In this document: positions 38,070 through 45,570 of the stretch, piece by piece
Layout: every line of letters starts with the position of its first letter
Numbering within the stretch: the first letter of the stretch is position 1
Assembly (NCBI GenBank): GCA_021822385.1
Contig: JAKARC010000005.1
Span: forward strand, 1-64,000
Source of the DNA: Pseudomonadota bacterium
GTDB lineage: Bacteria; Pseudomonadota; Gammaproteobacteria; Steroidobacterales; Steroidobacteraceae
Direction of reading: 5' to 3'
Length of the DNA stretch: 64,000 nt
The notes under the pieces: generated by a model
What the model saw: only the letters and a program-made list of their open reading frames with translations
What the model was told of the DNA's origin: nothing
Databases searched by the model: none
Made by a program: the position numbers and the translations under genes

Positions 38070-38699
38070 GTGACCGACGATCGGATCGGGCAGGTGATCG
38101 ACTGGGCGCGCAAGGTACACGCGCTCGCCGCCAACGGGCTCGCCTTCAGCGCGGACCCTTTCGATCGGGAGCGCTACCGCGAGCTGCAGGACCTCGCTCG
38201 AGCGCTGCTGGCCGGCGAGCTCGACATCCCGACCGAGCGCGCCGGAGCGCTCTGGGCGGGCGAGACCGGTTATGTGACCCCGAAGGTCGATGTGCGCGGC
38301 GCGATTTTCGAAGACAATCGCGTGCTGCTGGTGCGCGAGCGCGCCGACGGCAGGTGGTCGCTGCCGGGTGGGTGGGCCGACGTCAACGACGCGCCTTCCA
38401 CGGCAGTCGTGCGCGAGATTCGTGAAGAGGCCGGCTGTGCAGCCCGCGCCGTCAAGCTCGCTGCGCTCATCGACCGGCGACGCCATCCACATCCGCCCTC
38501 GGTCCACCACATCTACAAGCTGATGTTCATCTGCGTGCGCACCGGTGGGATGCCGACAGCGGGCGCGGAAACCGATGCGGTCGATTTCTTTCCGGTGCAT
38601 GCGCTGCCGGAGCTGTCCACGGGCCGGATTCTCGCGTCGCAGATCGAGCGGCTCCATGCCCATCATCTGCATCCCGAGCTGCCCAGTGATTTCGACTGA
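38070..38699 (+). CDS. NUDIX hydrolase with N-terminal helical domain
   Basis: 209 residues, GTG start. Residues 1-65 form the NUDIX_N_2-type helical domain (IGQVIDWARKVHALAANGLAF...) and the rest is a NUDIX fold with the motif GGWADVNDAPSTAVVREIREEAG (consensus GX5EX7REUXEEXGU, with one deviation at the first Glu position). This group often acts on ADP-ribose, FAD or NADH-like compounds. It follows icd by 16 bp. A decayed copy of its 5' part lies 0.9 kb downstream. Confidence 0.85.
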   Translation: MTDDRIGQVIDWARKVHALAANGLAFSADPFDRERYRELQDLARALLAGELDIPTERAGALWAGETGYVTPKVDVRGAIFEDNRVLLVRERADGRWSLPGGWADVNDAPSTAVVREIREEAGCAARAVKLAALIDRRRHPHPPSVHHIYKLMFICVRTGGMPTAGAETDAVDFFPVHALPELSTGRILASQIERLHAHHLHPELPSDFD

Positions 38700-38750
38700 G
38701 CCTCCCCGAGGCCGCACCATCGGCGGAATGATCCGGGTACACTCGCGCGC

Positions 38751-38951
38751 ATGAGCCGCATACTGATCGTCCTCGGGGCACTGCTGATCCTCGTCGGCAT
38801 CGGCTGGCAGTGGGTCCGGCGCCTGCCCCTGTTCAAGCTTCCCGGCGATATCGTCATCGACCGGCCGGGCTTCCAGTTCTTCTTTCCCATCACCACGATG
38901 CTGCTGATCAGCCTCGTGATCTCGCTGCTCGCTTGGATCTTCCGGCGCTGA
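38751..38951 (+). CDS. DUF2905 family small membrane protein
   Basis: 66 residues with the DUF2905 pattern: an N-terminal membrane helix LIVLGALLILVGIGWQWV, the conserved LPLFKLPGDIVIDRPGFQFFFPITTMLL and a second helix ending AWIFRR. Function unknown; a small inner-membrane protein widespread in bacteria. Confidence 0.88.
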   Translation: MSRILIVLGALLILVGIGWQWVRRLPLFKLPGDIVIDRPGFQFFFPITTMLLISLVISLLAWIFRR

Positions 38952-38954
38952 GCC

Positions 38955-39170
38955 GCAGCATGTGAACGCCCGGGTCTGGCCGTGACGCACGAGCGAACCG
39001 CGCAAGTCAGCGACTGAGCACGCACGATGCAGGCGCTGGCCGGCAACGGCCTCGCCATCACCGCGGACTCCTGTTCCGGAGCGCTGCCGCGAGCTGCAGG
39101 ACCTCGCTGCGGCGCTGCTCATCCATGAACTCGAAATCCCCATCGAGCGCGCCCGGCTCAGCCGGGCCAT
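38955..39170 (+). pseudogene. Decayed partial copy of the NUDIX gene 5' end
   Basis: Base-by-base similarity to 38048-38250 is visible: the copy begins with GCAGCATGTGAACGC (compare the icd end GCAACATGTGAGCAG), continues with a GTG start at 38982 (VTHERTAQVSD for VTDDRIGQVID), and later GAGCTGCAGGACCTCGCT matches exactly. The conserved Trp codon at residue 12 has become TGA and a two-base deletion near 39075 shifts the frame; nothing of the catalytic NUDIX box remains. It is therefore a dead remnant of a duplication that included the tail of icd. Confidence 0.8.
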
Positions 39171-39599
39171 GACCGGACGGCGCCGCAAAAGGGTCTACGC
39201 CCCGAACCGAGCATGGAGGGAGCGCCGCGGCCCGACGTCGCATTGCGGCAAGTCTGTTACCGAGGGTCCTCGCACCCCATCGAACCTCAGGCCACGCTGC
39301 CGACTATCCCGGGCAGCGTTGCGACGGCAGCGCGCTGTGAACCGGGCTCCCGCCATGCAGTACGCCGCCGGCACTCGGGACGACGCGCCGATTCGGCAAC
39401 GTCTTCCCACTCGTGATGAGTGCCGAGCCCACCATGTCATCATTGCCGACGAAGGCAATCCCCGCCGCAGAGCCGGCGGCGAGTACATACACGTGCGAGC
39501 CAATGCTTGCGCATGGAAGCCACCCTTGCGACCTGGCCGGACTCGCACAGCGCGGCGCCGAGCGGTCGCACGCTCCAAGTTTACTGCGGCACAAGACCA
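39171..39599. other. No gene recognised
   Basis: About 430 bases between two pseudogenes. ORF-track entries on both strands (39169-39777 plus, 39304-39618 minus and others) have no recognisable motif and unlike composition in each frame. Most likely decayed sequence. Confidence 0.5.
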
Positions 39600-40220
39600 G
39601 GATCGGCGCCACACCCATGGCAACACACGCGCCTCATCGCATCCATTCAATTCGAGCAGAAATCCCTCGCCGGCCGGATGCCAACAGGCCGAGGCGCGCA
39701 GCGCGCATGCTCCGCCGTCGCGCCCTGCACGCAGCTGCAGGTCGGCGAATTGGTACGGTGCCCCATTGAGGATGTAGGCACACATCGCGCGCAGCGTCGC
39801 CACGCCATCCGCACTCGGCAAACCTTCCAGCGACCGGCCCGGCGCTGCCGCCGGTTAGAGCTCCAGCAGGACCGCACCCATCTAATTCAGCTCACGCACC
39901 ACCGCGGTGACGTCCACGGTCCAATAGCCCACCGGGGCATACTCGTAGAGCTGCATCTGCCGCTGCAGAGAAATCTCGAGCTCAGCCTGCATGCGATGCA
40001 GTTCCTCGGTCTGAAGATCGAGTTCGACTTGGTGAGCCTGCAGCTCGTGCAGCAACGCAAGTGCGTTCGGGGCAGTGGCCGGCGCGGAAGCGAGTTCGTA
40101 GAGCGCGCGCACAGCCGCGCCGGCATCCAACCGCGCGTGACTCTCGGGACCGCTCCGGTGCGAAACCGCACGCGAGCGCAAATCATTCGGGTCCACTGCC
40201 CGCGGAAAAGTCTTTGCCAT
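39600..40220 (-). pseudogene. PAS-domain signalling protein, broken by two in-frame stops
   Basis: Reading from ATG 40220 (GAGGTGGTG upstream), the frame gives a coiled linker LLHELQAHQVELDLQTEEL and then LYEYAPVGYWTVD, the signature entry into a PAS domain of bacterial sensor kinases. At the point where the PAS core should continue there is TAG (39882-39884), eight codons later TAA, and after that the same frame continues PAS-like for about 75 codons (FADLQLRAGRDGG ... GEGFLLELNGCDEAR). No kinase or output domain follows. The continuous frame on both sides of the stops makes a recent pseudogene more likely than two separate genes. Confidence 0.7.
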
Positions 40221-40395
40221 GACACCACCTCGTCGATCGCGCCGTACCCGCAGATCATTGCGCGCCGTCGTGTCATCGCCCCCGCGCAGACCGCCAGCGC
40301 TTTGTGACTGACCGTCCAGGCCGAAGACTGCCGCGAGCCAGCCATCCGGATGAACTTCCACTCTGCTCGATCCGGCAACTGCTGCGGCGGGAACG

Positions 40396-40614
40396 CTATT
40401 TCTTACGGCCCGCGACCAGCAGAACACCCCCCAACACAATGATGCCGAGGCCGGCCCAGATCGGCACGTTGACGCTTTTCCTCTCCGGCAGGGTCAATTC
40501 AACCGACCCGACCTTGGCTACGGCAGTTCTCTGCGTATACGTAAAGCCGCCGTAGGCGAGAGCCAGGATGCCGGCCACGACGCATATCACCGCAACGAGT
40601 TTGACTGGATTCAT
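40396..40614 (-). CDS. DUF3185-type small membrane protein
   Basis: 72 residues: N-terminal helix VKLVAVICVVAGILALAYGG, an external FTYTQRTAVAKVGSVELTLPE, and a second helix WAGLGIIVLGGVLLVAG ending in RKK. This is the layout of DUF3185 proteins. ATG 40614 is preceded by GGGAG; the track start 40794 is too early. Function unknown. It lies between degenerate regions, but its own frame is intact. Confidence 0.75.
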   Translation of the reverse strand: MNPVKLVAVICVVAGILALAYGGFTYTQRTAVAKVGSVELTLPERKSVNVPIWAGLGIIVLGGVLLVAGRKK

Positions 40615-40770
40615 TGCAATACTCCCGAACCGATCGACCCGTGCGGCGCGGCACCCCGCCTTACCTTCGCTGCCGCGTCGCGACCACGCCGTCGTATTGA
40701 CGGACTCCCTCGACCGCGCAGGACATTCAGCGCGATGGCGCGCGCGACGTCCCACGGAATTCGACACCCA

Positions 40771-40791
40771 CACCACCCCTAAAGGGCGGTG
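40771..40791. repeat. Inverted repeat / hairpin next to TnpB remnant
   Basis: CACCACCC and GGGCGGTG flank CTAAA; on the reverse strand this folds as an 8-bp hairpin (one G-U pair) 5 bp after the stop of the TnpB-like fragment. IS200/IS605 elements carry subterminal hairpins at this place, so it may be the remnant right end; on its own it is only a hairpin. Confidence 0.4.
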
Positions 40792-40795
40792 CAAC

Positions 40796-40935
40796 CTACG
40801 GCGCTACGCGGTGCCCCCGCGCCAAGACAGTGATCGCGCCGACTCGATCGGCGCGCTCCTCGAATCCGCATGCGACGCAAAGGAATTGCGCCTGCCACCG
40901 TCGGCTCCAAGCCGACACAGGGCTGCAACATGTTG
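40796..40935 (-). pseudogene. tnpB: C-terminal remnant of an IS605-family TnpB (OrfB) protein
   Basis: One reverse frame ending at TAG 40796-40798 reads FLCVACGFEERADRVGAITV followed by LARGHR, which is the end of the TnpB zinc ribbon plus the last RuvC segment (typical TnpB: CxxCG...ADxxGAxNxLARG). The catalytic-type Asp in ERAD is kept. Upstream the frame is lost: the first CxxC knuckle is scrambled by indels and no earlier RuvC motif is visible. Hence only about 45 codons of a transposon-associated nuclease survive. Confidence 0.65.
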
Positions 40936-41364
40936 CGTCCCGCACAATGCCAGCCAATTCCAGCATACGCGCATGCGGAATTTACACAATAGACCGGCAG
41001 AACCCCGGCGGATGGGCGGCATGGCAAACACCTCGATTGCCGACACTCCGAAGTCTCGTCCTGCTGCGGTTGCAGCGGTGGAGCAAGCGCTGCTCGCCCG
41101 ACTCGGAGCCGTTTCGGGCCACACCGCGCAGCGCACGCTCACGGGCCTTCGAGCGGAGCCCATTCCGAGCCGTTGGCGCATTGGCCGCGACCGGGCTCGG
41201 CGGGAGGCGGTGCTTGCAGGAGGCGCCGTGCTGACAGGTGTCTCGATTTCGAGCGCCCGCGGGTGTCCAGGCTCGAGTGCCGCCCGGACACGAAGTTGCA
41301 CTACCCTTTGCTCCCGCCACAGCCGTGGGTCGAGAGAAGGATCGCACCACCGCCCCGCGGATTC
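40936..41364. other. No gene recognised
   Basis: About 430 bases downstream of the aminotransferase stop. Several overlapping ORFs exist on both strands (40568-41488 plus, 40804-41301 minus) but none shows a recognisable fold or start site. Possibly further decayed transposon sequence. Confidence 0.5.
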
Positions 41365-42555
41365 TCAGGCGCCCGCGCGGCCCTCCCGCTCGATGAACGC
41401 GCGCAGATGCGCTGCGGCCGCAGCGAGTGTCGCGTCGCGCTTGGCGATGCACAGCCGCACGAGCGCGAGCGGCGGCGGCTCGGCATAAAAGGGCGAAAGC
41501 GGGATCGAGGCGACGCCCGCCTCGGTGAGCAGGCGCTCGGCGAACGCGCAATCCCCGGGTGGGGCGAGCGCGCTGAAGTCGAGCAGCTGAAAGAAGGTGC
41601 CCTGGGCCGGCGGCAGACGCAGCGGGCCGTCCGCGAGCGCGGCGCGCAGCCGATCGCGCTTGGCGGTGAAGAATGCTGCCAGATCGGCACCCGTCCCGGG
41701 CCGCAGCTGCAGGTACTCGGCGATTGCCCACTGCAGCGGGTGTGCGATGCTGAAGGTGTTGAACTGGTGCACCTTGCGCAGCTCGCCGGTGAGCTCGGCC
41801 GGAGCGACCGCATAACCCACGCGCAGCCCGGTGGCGTGCAGGGTCTTGCCGAACGAGAATACGGCCAGACTGCGCACGCGCAGCTCCGGATGCTGCAGCA
41901 CCGAGACATGCGCACGGCCGTCGAACACCATGTGTTCGTAGACCTCATCGGCAAGCACCGTGATGTCGTGCTGCCGGATCACCGCCGCAAGTGCCGCCAG
42001 ATCCGCCGCCGTCGCCACCGTACAGGTCGGATTGTGCGGCGAGTTGAACAGGATCAGCCGCGTGCGCGGGCTCAGCGCCGCGCGTACCCGGTCCCAGTCG
42101 TAGCGGAATTCCGGTGGCACGAGCGGCACATGCACGCAGCGCGCTCCGGCCAGGCGCACCGCCGGGGCGTACGCGTCGTAGGCCGGATCGAATACGATCA
42201 CCTCATCGCCGTGGCCGACCAGTGCCTGAATGCCCGAGTAGATCGCCTCGGTCGCACCCTGGGTAATGGTGATCTCGGTATGTGGATCGGCCCGCACCGC
42301 GTAGAGTGCGGCCATTTTTGCCGCGATCCGCTCGCGCAGCACCGGCAGTCCCTCCATCGGGGCATACTGATTGTGGCCGGCGCGCATGGCGCGGCCGACC
42401 AGTTCCGCCAGCAACGGATCGATATCGTAGTCCGGAAAGCCCTGCCCGAGGTTGATGGCGCCGAGCGCCTGCGCACGACGCGAGATGACCGTGAAGATCG
42501 TGGTGCCGACTTCGGGCAGCTTGCTGCGCGCGCTCCAGTGCATCGCGACGGACAT
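41365..42555 (-). CDS. PLP-dependent aminotransferase, YbdL/methionine aminotransferase-like
   Basis: 396 residues of fold-type I class I/II aminotransferases. GAINLGQGFPDYDIDPLL, NQYAPMEGLPVLRERIA, ITQGATEAIYSGIQAL, the NSPHNPTC cofactor motif, and the PLP lysine in VFSFGKTLHATGLRVGY are all present and closest to the YbdL (methionine/2-oxo acid) group. It lies 16 bp downstream of ppgK and is probably co-transcribed with the puu-side genes. Confidence 0.9.
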   Translation of the reverse strand: MSVAMHWSARSKLPEVGTTIFTVISRRAQALGAINLGQGFPDYDIDPLLAELVGRAMRAGHNQYAPMEGLPVLRERIAAKMAALYAVRADPHTEITITQGATEAIYSGIQALVGHGDEVIVFDPAYDAYAPAVRLAGARCVHVPLVPPEFRYDWDRVRAALSPRTRLILFNSPHNPTCTVATAADLAALAAVIRQHDITVLADEVYEHMVFDGRAHVSVLQHPELRVRSLAVFSFGKTLHATGLRVGYAVAPAELTGELRKVHQFNTFSIAHPLQWAIAEYLQLRPGTGADLAAFFTAKRDRLRAALADGPLRLPPAQGTFFQLLDFSALAPPGDCAFAERLLTEAGVASIPLSPFYAEPPPLALVRLCIAKRDATLAAAAAHLRAFIEREGRAGA

Positions 42556-42571
42556 GCCGCCGAGTCCGGCC

Positions 42572-43321
42572 TCAGGCGTCGGCTTCGGCTGCCGCGAGCG
42601 CCGCGCCGATCACCCCGGCCTGCCCGGCGAAGCGGGCCGGCAGGACGCGCGCCTGCGAGCGCAGCAACGGCGCAAAGTCTTCGAACCGCTCGCTGATCGC
42701 ACCGCCGAGAATGAACAGATCCGGCCAGAACAATGCGTACAGGCGCTGCAGATACACGTTCACCCGCTCGATCCACTCCGGCCAGTCGAGCTTCTCCACC
42801 GTCTTCACGTGCGCCGAGGCCCACTTCTCCGCGTCCATGCCATTTAACTCCATGTGCCCGAACTCGGTGTTGGGAAACAGATGCCCGGCGGAAAACAGCG
42901 CCGTGCCAATGCCCGTGCCGAAGGTGAGCATGATCGCCGTGCCGGTTTCACCGCGGCCGGCGCCAAAACGCATCTCGGCCAAGCCGGCCGCATCGGCGTC
43001 GTTCAGAAAGAGCGCGGGCCGATCGAGCGCCTGACGTACGAGTTCTGCGCCGTCGGTGCCGATCCACGCCTGATCGACATTGGCAGCGGTGCGCGCGCGG
43101 CCCTGCTTGATCGCCGCCGGAAAGGCGAGACCGATCCGCCCGCGGGCCGCCGGCAGCCGGGCCGCGAGCCCGGCGATCACCGGCACCATTGCCGTCGGCG
43201 TCGCCGGTCGGGGCGTCGGCGCGGCGATCAGTTCGCCGAGCAGCTTCCCGGCCGACACATCCACGACGCCGGCCTTGATCGAGGAGCCGCCGACATCGAT
43301 ACCCAACATCTTTTCCGTCAT
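42572..43321 (-). CDS. ppgK: Polyphosphate glucokinase
   Basis: 249-residue ROK kinase that phosphorylates glucose with polyphosphate (and often ATP). It matches the PpgK subgroup closely: MLGIDVGGSSIKAGVVD, LNDADAAGLAEMRFG, LTFGTGIGTALF, and PNTEFGHMELNG, followed by DLFILGGAISERFEDF. It is the second glucokinase-type gene in the window. It starts 98 bp after the puuA stop on the same strand. Confidence 0.92.
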   Translation of the reverse strand: MTEKMLGIDVGGSSIKAGVVDVSAGKLLGELIAAPTPRPATPTAMVPVIAGLAARLPAARGRIGLAFPAAIKQGRARTAANVDQAWIGTDGAELVRQALDRPALFLNDADAAGLAEMRFGAGRGETGTAIMLTFGTGIGTALFSAGHLFPNTEFGHMELNGMDAEKWASAHVKTVEKLDWPEWIERVNVYLQRLYALFWPDLFILGGAISERFEDFAPLLRSQARVLPARFAGQAGVIGAALAAAEADA

Positions 43322-43419
43322 GCTTCGTGCGTGCCTGTGTGTCGCCGCGGGAGACCCGAGCGCGCGCCGGGGCGCGGCGGGGCCATGAGTATTGCGATTG
43401 GCTGTGCCGCGCGCAAGAC

Positions 43420-44760
43420 TCAGACGTTCAGCAGCAGATGCTCGCGCTCCCAGGAGCTGATCACCTGCAGGAACACCTCGTATTCGGCCTCCTTGACGAT
43501 GGTGAACGCCGACACGAACGACTCGCCGAGCAGCTTCACCAGAGCGGGGCTCGCGCGCAGCGCCCGCAGCGCCTCATCGAGCGAACGGGGCAGACCGAAG
43601 GGCAGATCGTGCGCGCTGCCTGAGATCGGATCGGAGGGCTGCAGCCCCTCGATCATCCCGAGATAGCCGCAGGCGAGCGAGGCCGCGAGCGCGATATAGG
43701 GATTGGCATCGGCGCCGCAGATGCGATTCTCGACCCGGCGATCCTCGGGCGCGGACATCGGCACGCGCAGGCCCGCCGTGCGGTTGTCGTATCCCCAGTG
43801 CGCATTGATCGGCGCCGACAGATATCGGGTCAGGCGCCGGTAGGAATTGACGTTGGCGCAGAACAGCGCCATGGCCGCCGGCAGGTACTTCTGCAAACCG
43901 CCGATGTGGGCGAAGAACAGCTTCGAGGGAGTACCGTCGGCGTTGCTGAACACGTTGCGCCGCGATTTGAGGTCGACGACGCTCTGGTGGATGTGCATAG
44001 CGCTGCCGGGCTCCTTGGCATGCGGCTTGGCCATGAATGTGGCATACATCTTGTGGCGCAGCGCCGCCTCGCGCGCCGTGCGCTTGAAGAGAAAGGCCTG
44101 ATCGGCCAGATCGAGCGGATGGCCATGGATCAGGTTGATCTCCATCTGCGCCGGACCGTCCTCATGGATCAGAGTGTCGATCTCGATGTCCTGGTCCTCG
44201 CAGAACTGGTAGATGTCATCGAACAACGGATCGAATTCGTTGACGGCCGCGATGCTGTAGGACTGGCGCCCGGGCTCGGCGCGCCCGGAGCGCCCGACCG
44301 GCGGACGCAGCGGATAGTCGGCGTCCTTGTTCTGCTCGACCAGGTAGAACTCGAGCTCCGGCGCCACGATCGGCTCCCAGCCGCGCTGCGCATACAGCTC
44401 GACGATGTTGCGCAGCACGTGCCGCGGCGCCATGGTCACTCGCCGCCCGTCGGCGTAGAAACAATCGTGGATGACCTGTGCGGTCGGCTCGGCCGCCCAT
44501 GGCACACGCCGGACCGTCTTCGGATCGGCCTTCAAAACGATATCGATCTCCGCCGGGCTCATCGCGGCAGCGGTTTCGGGCGGGTAGTCGCCCGTGACCG
44601 TCTGCAGGAATACGCTCTCGGGCAGGCGCATCCCGCCATCCTCGGCGAACTTCGCCGCCGGCATGATCTTGCCGCGCGCAATGCCGGCCATGTCCGGGAT
44701 GATGGCCTCGACCTCGGAAATGCCATGATCCCGGAAAAACTGACTCAATTCACTCACCAT
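43420..44760 (-). CDS. puuA: Gamma-glutamylputrescine synthetase (glutamine synthetase family)
   Basis: 446 residues; ligates glutamate to putrescine using ATP, first step of the Puu pathway. GS-fold features: PELEFYLVE (metal Glu), EDGPAQMEINLIHG, GSAMHIHQSV, and NRTAGLRVPMSAPEDRRVENRICGADANPY. The MVSELSQFFRDHGISEVEAIIPDMAGIARGK start is typical of PuuA-type proteins. ATG 44760 replaces the track start 44805. The gene follows puuD by 11 bp and lies opposite puuB, which supports the polyamine assignment over glutamine synthesis. Confidence 0.88.
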   Translation of the reverse strand: MVSELSQFFRDHGISEVEAIIPDMAGIARGKIMPAAKFAEDGGMRLPESVFLQTVTGDYPPETAAAMSPAEIDIVLKADPKTVRRVPWAAEPTAQVIHDCFYADGRRVTMAPRHVLRNIVELYAQRGWEPIVAPELEFYLVEQNKDADYPLRPPVGRSGRAEPGRQSYSIAAVNEFDPLFDDIYQFCEDQDIEIDTLIHEDGPAQMEINLIHGHPLDLADQAFLFKRTAREAALRHKMYATFMAKPHAKEPGSAMHIHQSVVDLKSRRNVFSNADGTPSKLFFAHIGGLQKYLPAAMALFCANVNSYRRLTRYLSAPINAHWGYDNRTAGLRVPMSAPEDRRVENRICGADANPYIALAASLACGYLGMIEGLQPSDPISGSAHDLPFGLPRSLDEALRALRASPALVKLLGESFVSAFTIVKEAEYEVFLQVISSWEREHLLLNV

Positions 44761-44771
44761 GGGGATGCCTT

Positions 44772-45533
44772 TTAACGGGCGCGGGCGCGGGCGCGCTCGC
44801 GGCACGCTGCGCCGAAAGCGGCAAACAGTGCGCGGGAGAGAGGATTATCCAGGACCTTCCACTCGGGATGCCACTGCACCGCGAGCGCGAACTGGGGTGC
44901 GGCTGCCACACGGAACGCCTCGATCAGTCCATCGGGCGCGCGTGCTTCGACCGCAAGCCCGCCGCCGAGTCGCTCGATGCCCTGCCAGTGCAGGGAGTTC
45001 ACCCGCACCCGATCCACGCCCGCAAGCTCGCGCAGCAGGCCATCGGGCTCGAGCGTGACCTCGTGTGCCGGCCCATACTGCACGTCGAGCGGTTGCGTCT
45101 CGTCGTCGCGATGATCCAGGTGCCCCGGAACCTCATGCACGCGCTGGTGCAGGCTGCCGCCGAAGGCCACGTTGATCTCCTGGAAGCCCCGGCAGATCCC
45201 GAGGATCGGCACGCTGCAGGCCACGGCCCGGCGGATCAGCGGCAGCGTGGTGGCATCGCGGGCCGGATCGTGCAACGTTCCGGGCACGCTCGGCGGACCA
45301 TCGTAATGATGCGGCTCGATGTTCGACGGGCTGCCGGTAAACAGCAGCCCGTCGAGACGGTCGATGAGCGCCTCGAAGCCGAGCGCCTCGGCGAGCGGTG
45401 GGATCAGCACCGGCAGCGCATCGGCCGCATCGAGCAGGGCACGGGCGTACTTCTCCGGCACCGCATGAAACGGCTGGGGGCCGATCACGCGCCGGTCGGC
45501 GGGCAGACCAATGAGGGGGCGCACCATTGACAT
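44772..45533 (-). CDS. puuD: Gamma-glutamyl-gamma-aminobutyrate hydrolase
   Basis: 253-residue class I glutamine amidotransferase-like hydrolase that releases GABA in the Puu pathway. The nucleophile motif is PILGICRGFQEINVAFGGSLHQ, and the catalytic His-Glu is VQWHPEWK. ATG 45533 (MSMVRPLIGLPAD) is used; the track start 45608 would overlap puuB. First gene of the puuD-puuA operon, transcribed from a 30-bp divergent gap. Confidence 0.92.
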   Translation of the reverse strand: MSMVRPLIGLPADRRVIGPQPFHAVPEKYARALLDAADALPVLIPPLAEALGFEALIDRLDGLLFTGSPSNIEPHHYDGPPSVPGTLHDPARDATTLPLIRRAVACSVPILGICRGFQEINVAFGGSLHQRVHEVPGHLDHRDDETQPLDVQYGPAHEVTLEPDGLLRELAGVDRVRVNSLHWQGIERLGGGLAVEARAPDGLIEAFRVAAAPQFALAVQWHPEWKVLDNPLSRALFAAFGAACRERARARAR

Positions 45534-45570
45534 GGGTGTAACGGCTATTATACGGGCATCATCATGCCCG
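45534..45570. promoter_or_regulatory. Compact divergent puuD/puuB promoter-operator
   Basis: Only 30 bp separate the two start codons. The gap holds TATTATA (45546-45552): read on the reverse strand this gives a perfect -10 TATAAT for puuD, and on the forward strand a TATTAT for puuB. Immediately beside it is a perfect 7-bp inverted repeat CGGGCAT-CATC-ATGCCCG (45553-45570) that overlaps the puuB ATG. A dimeric repressor bound there would block both directions; the regulator itself is not in the window. Confidence 0.6.

Noticed and set aside
40568-41488. 306-aa plus-strand ORF in the degenerate region
   Set aside because: No recognisable domain, no ribosome binding site, and it runs antisense into the aminotransferase gene and over the TnpB remnant.
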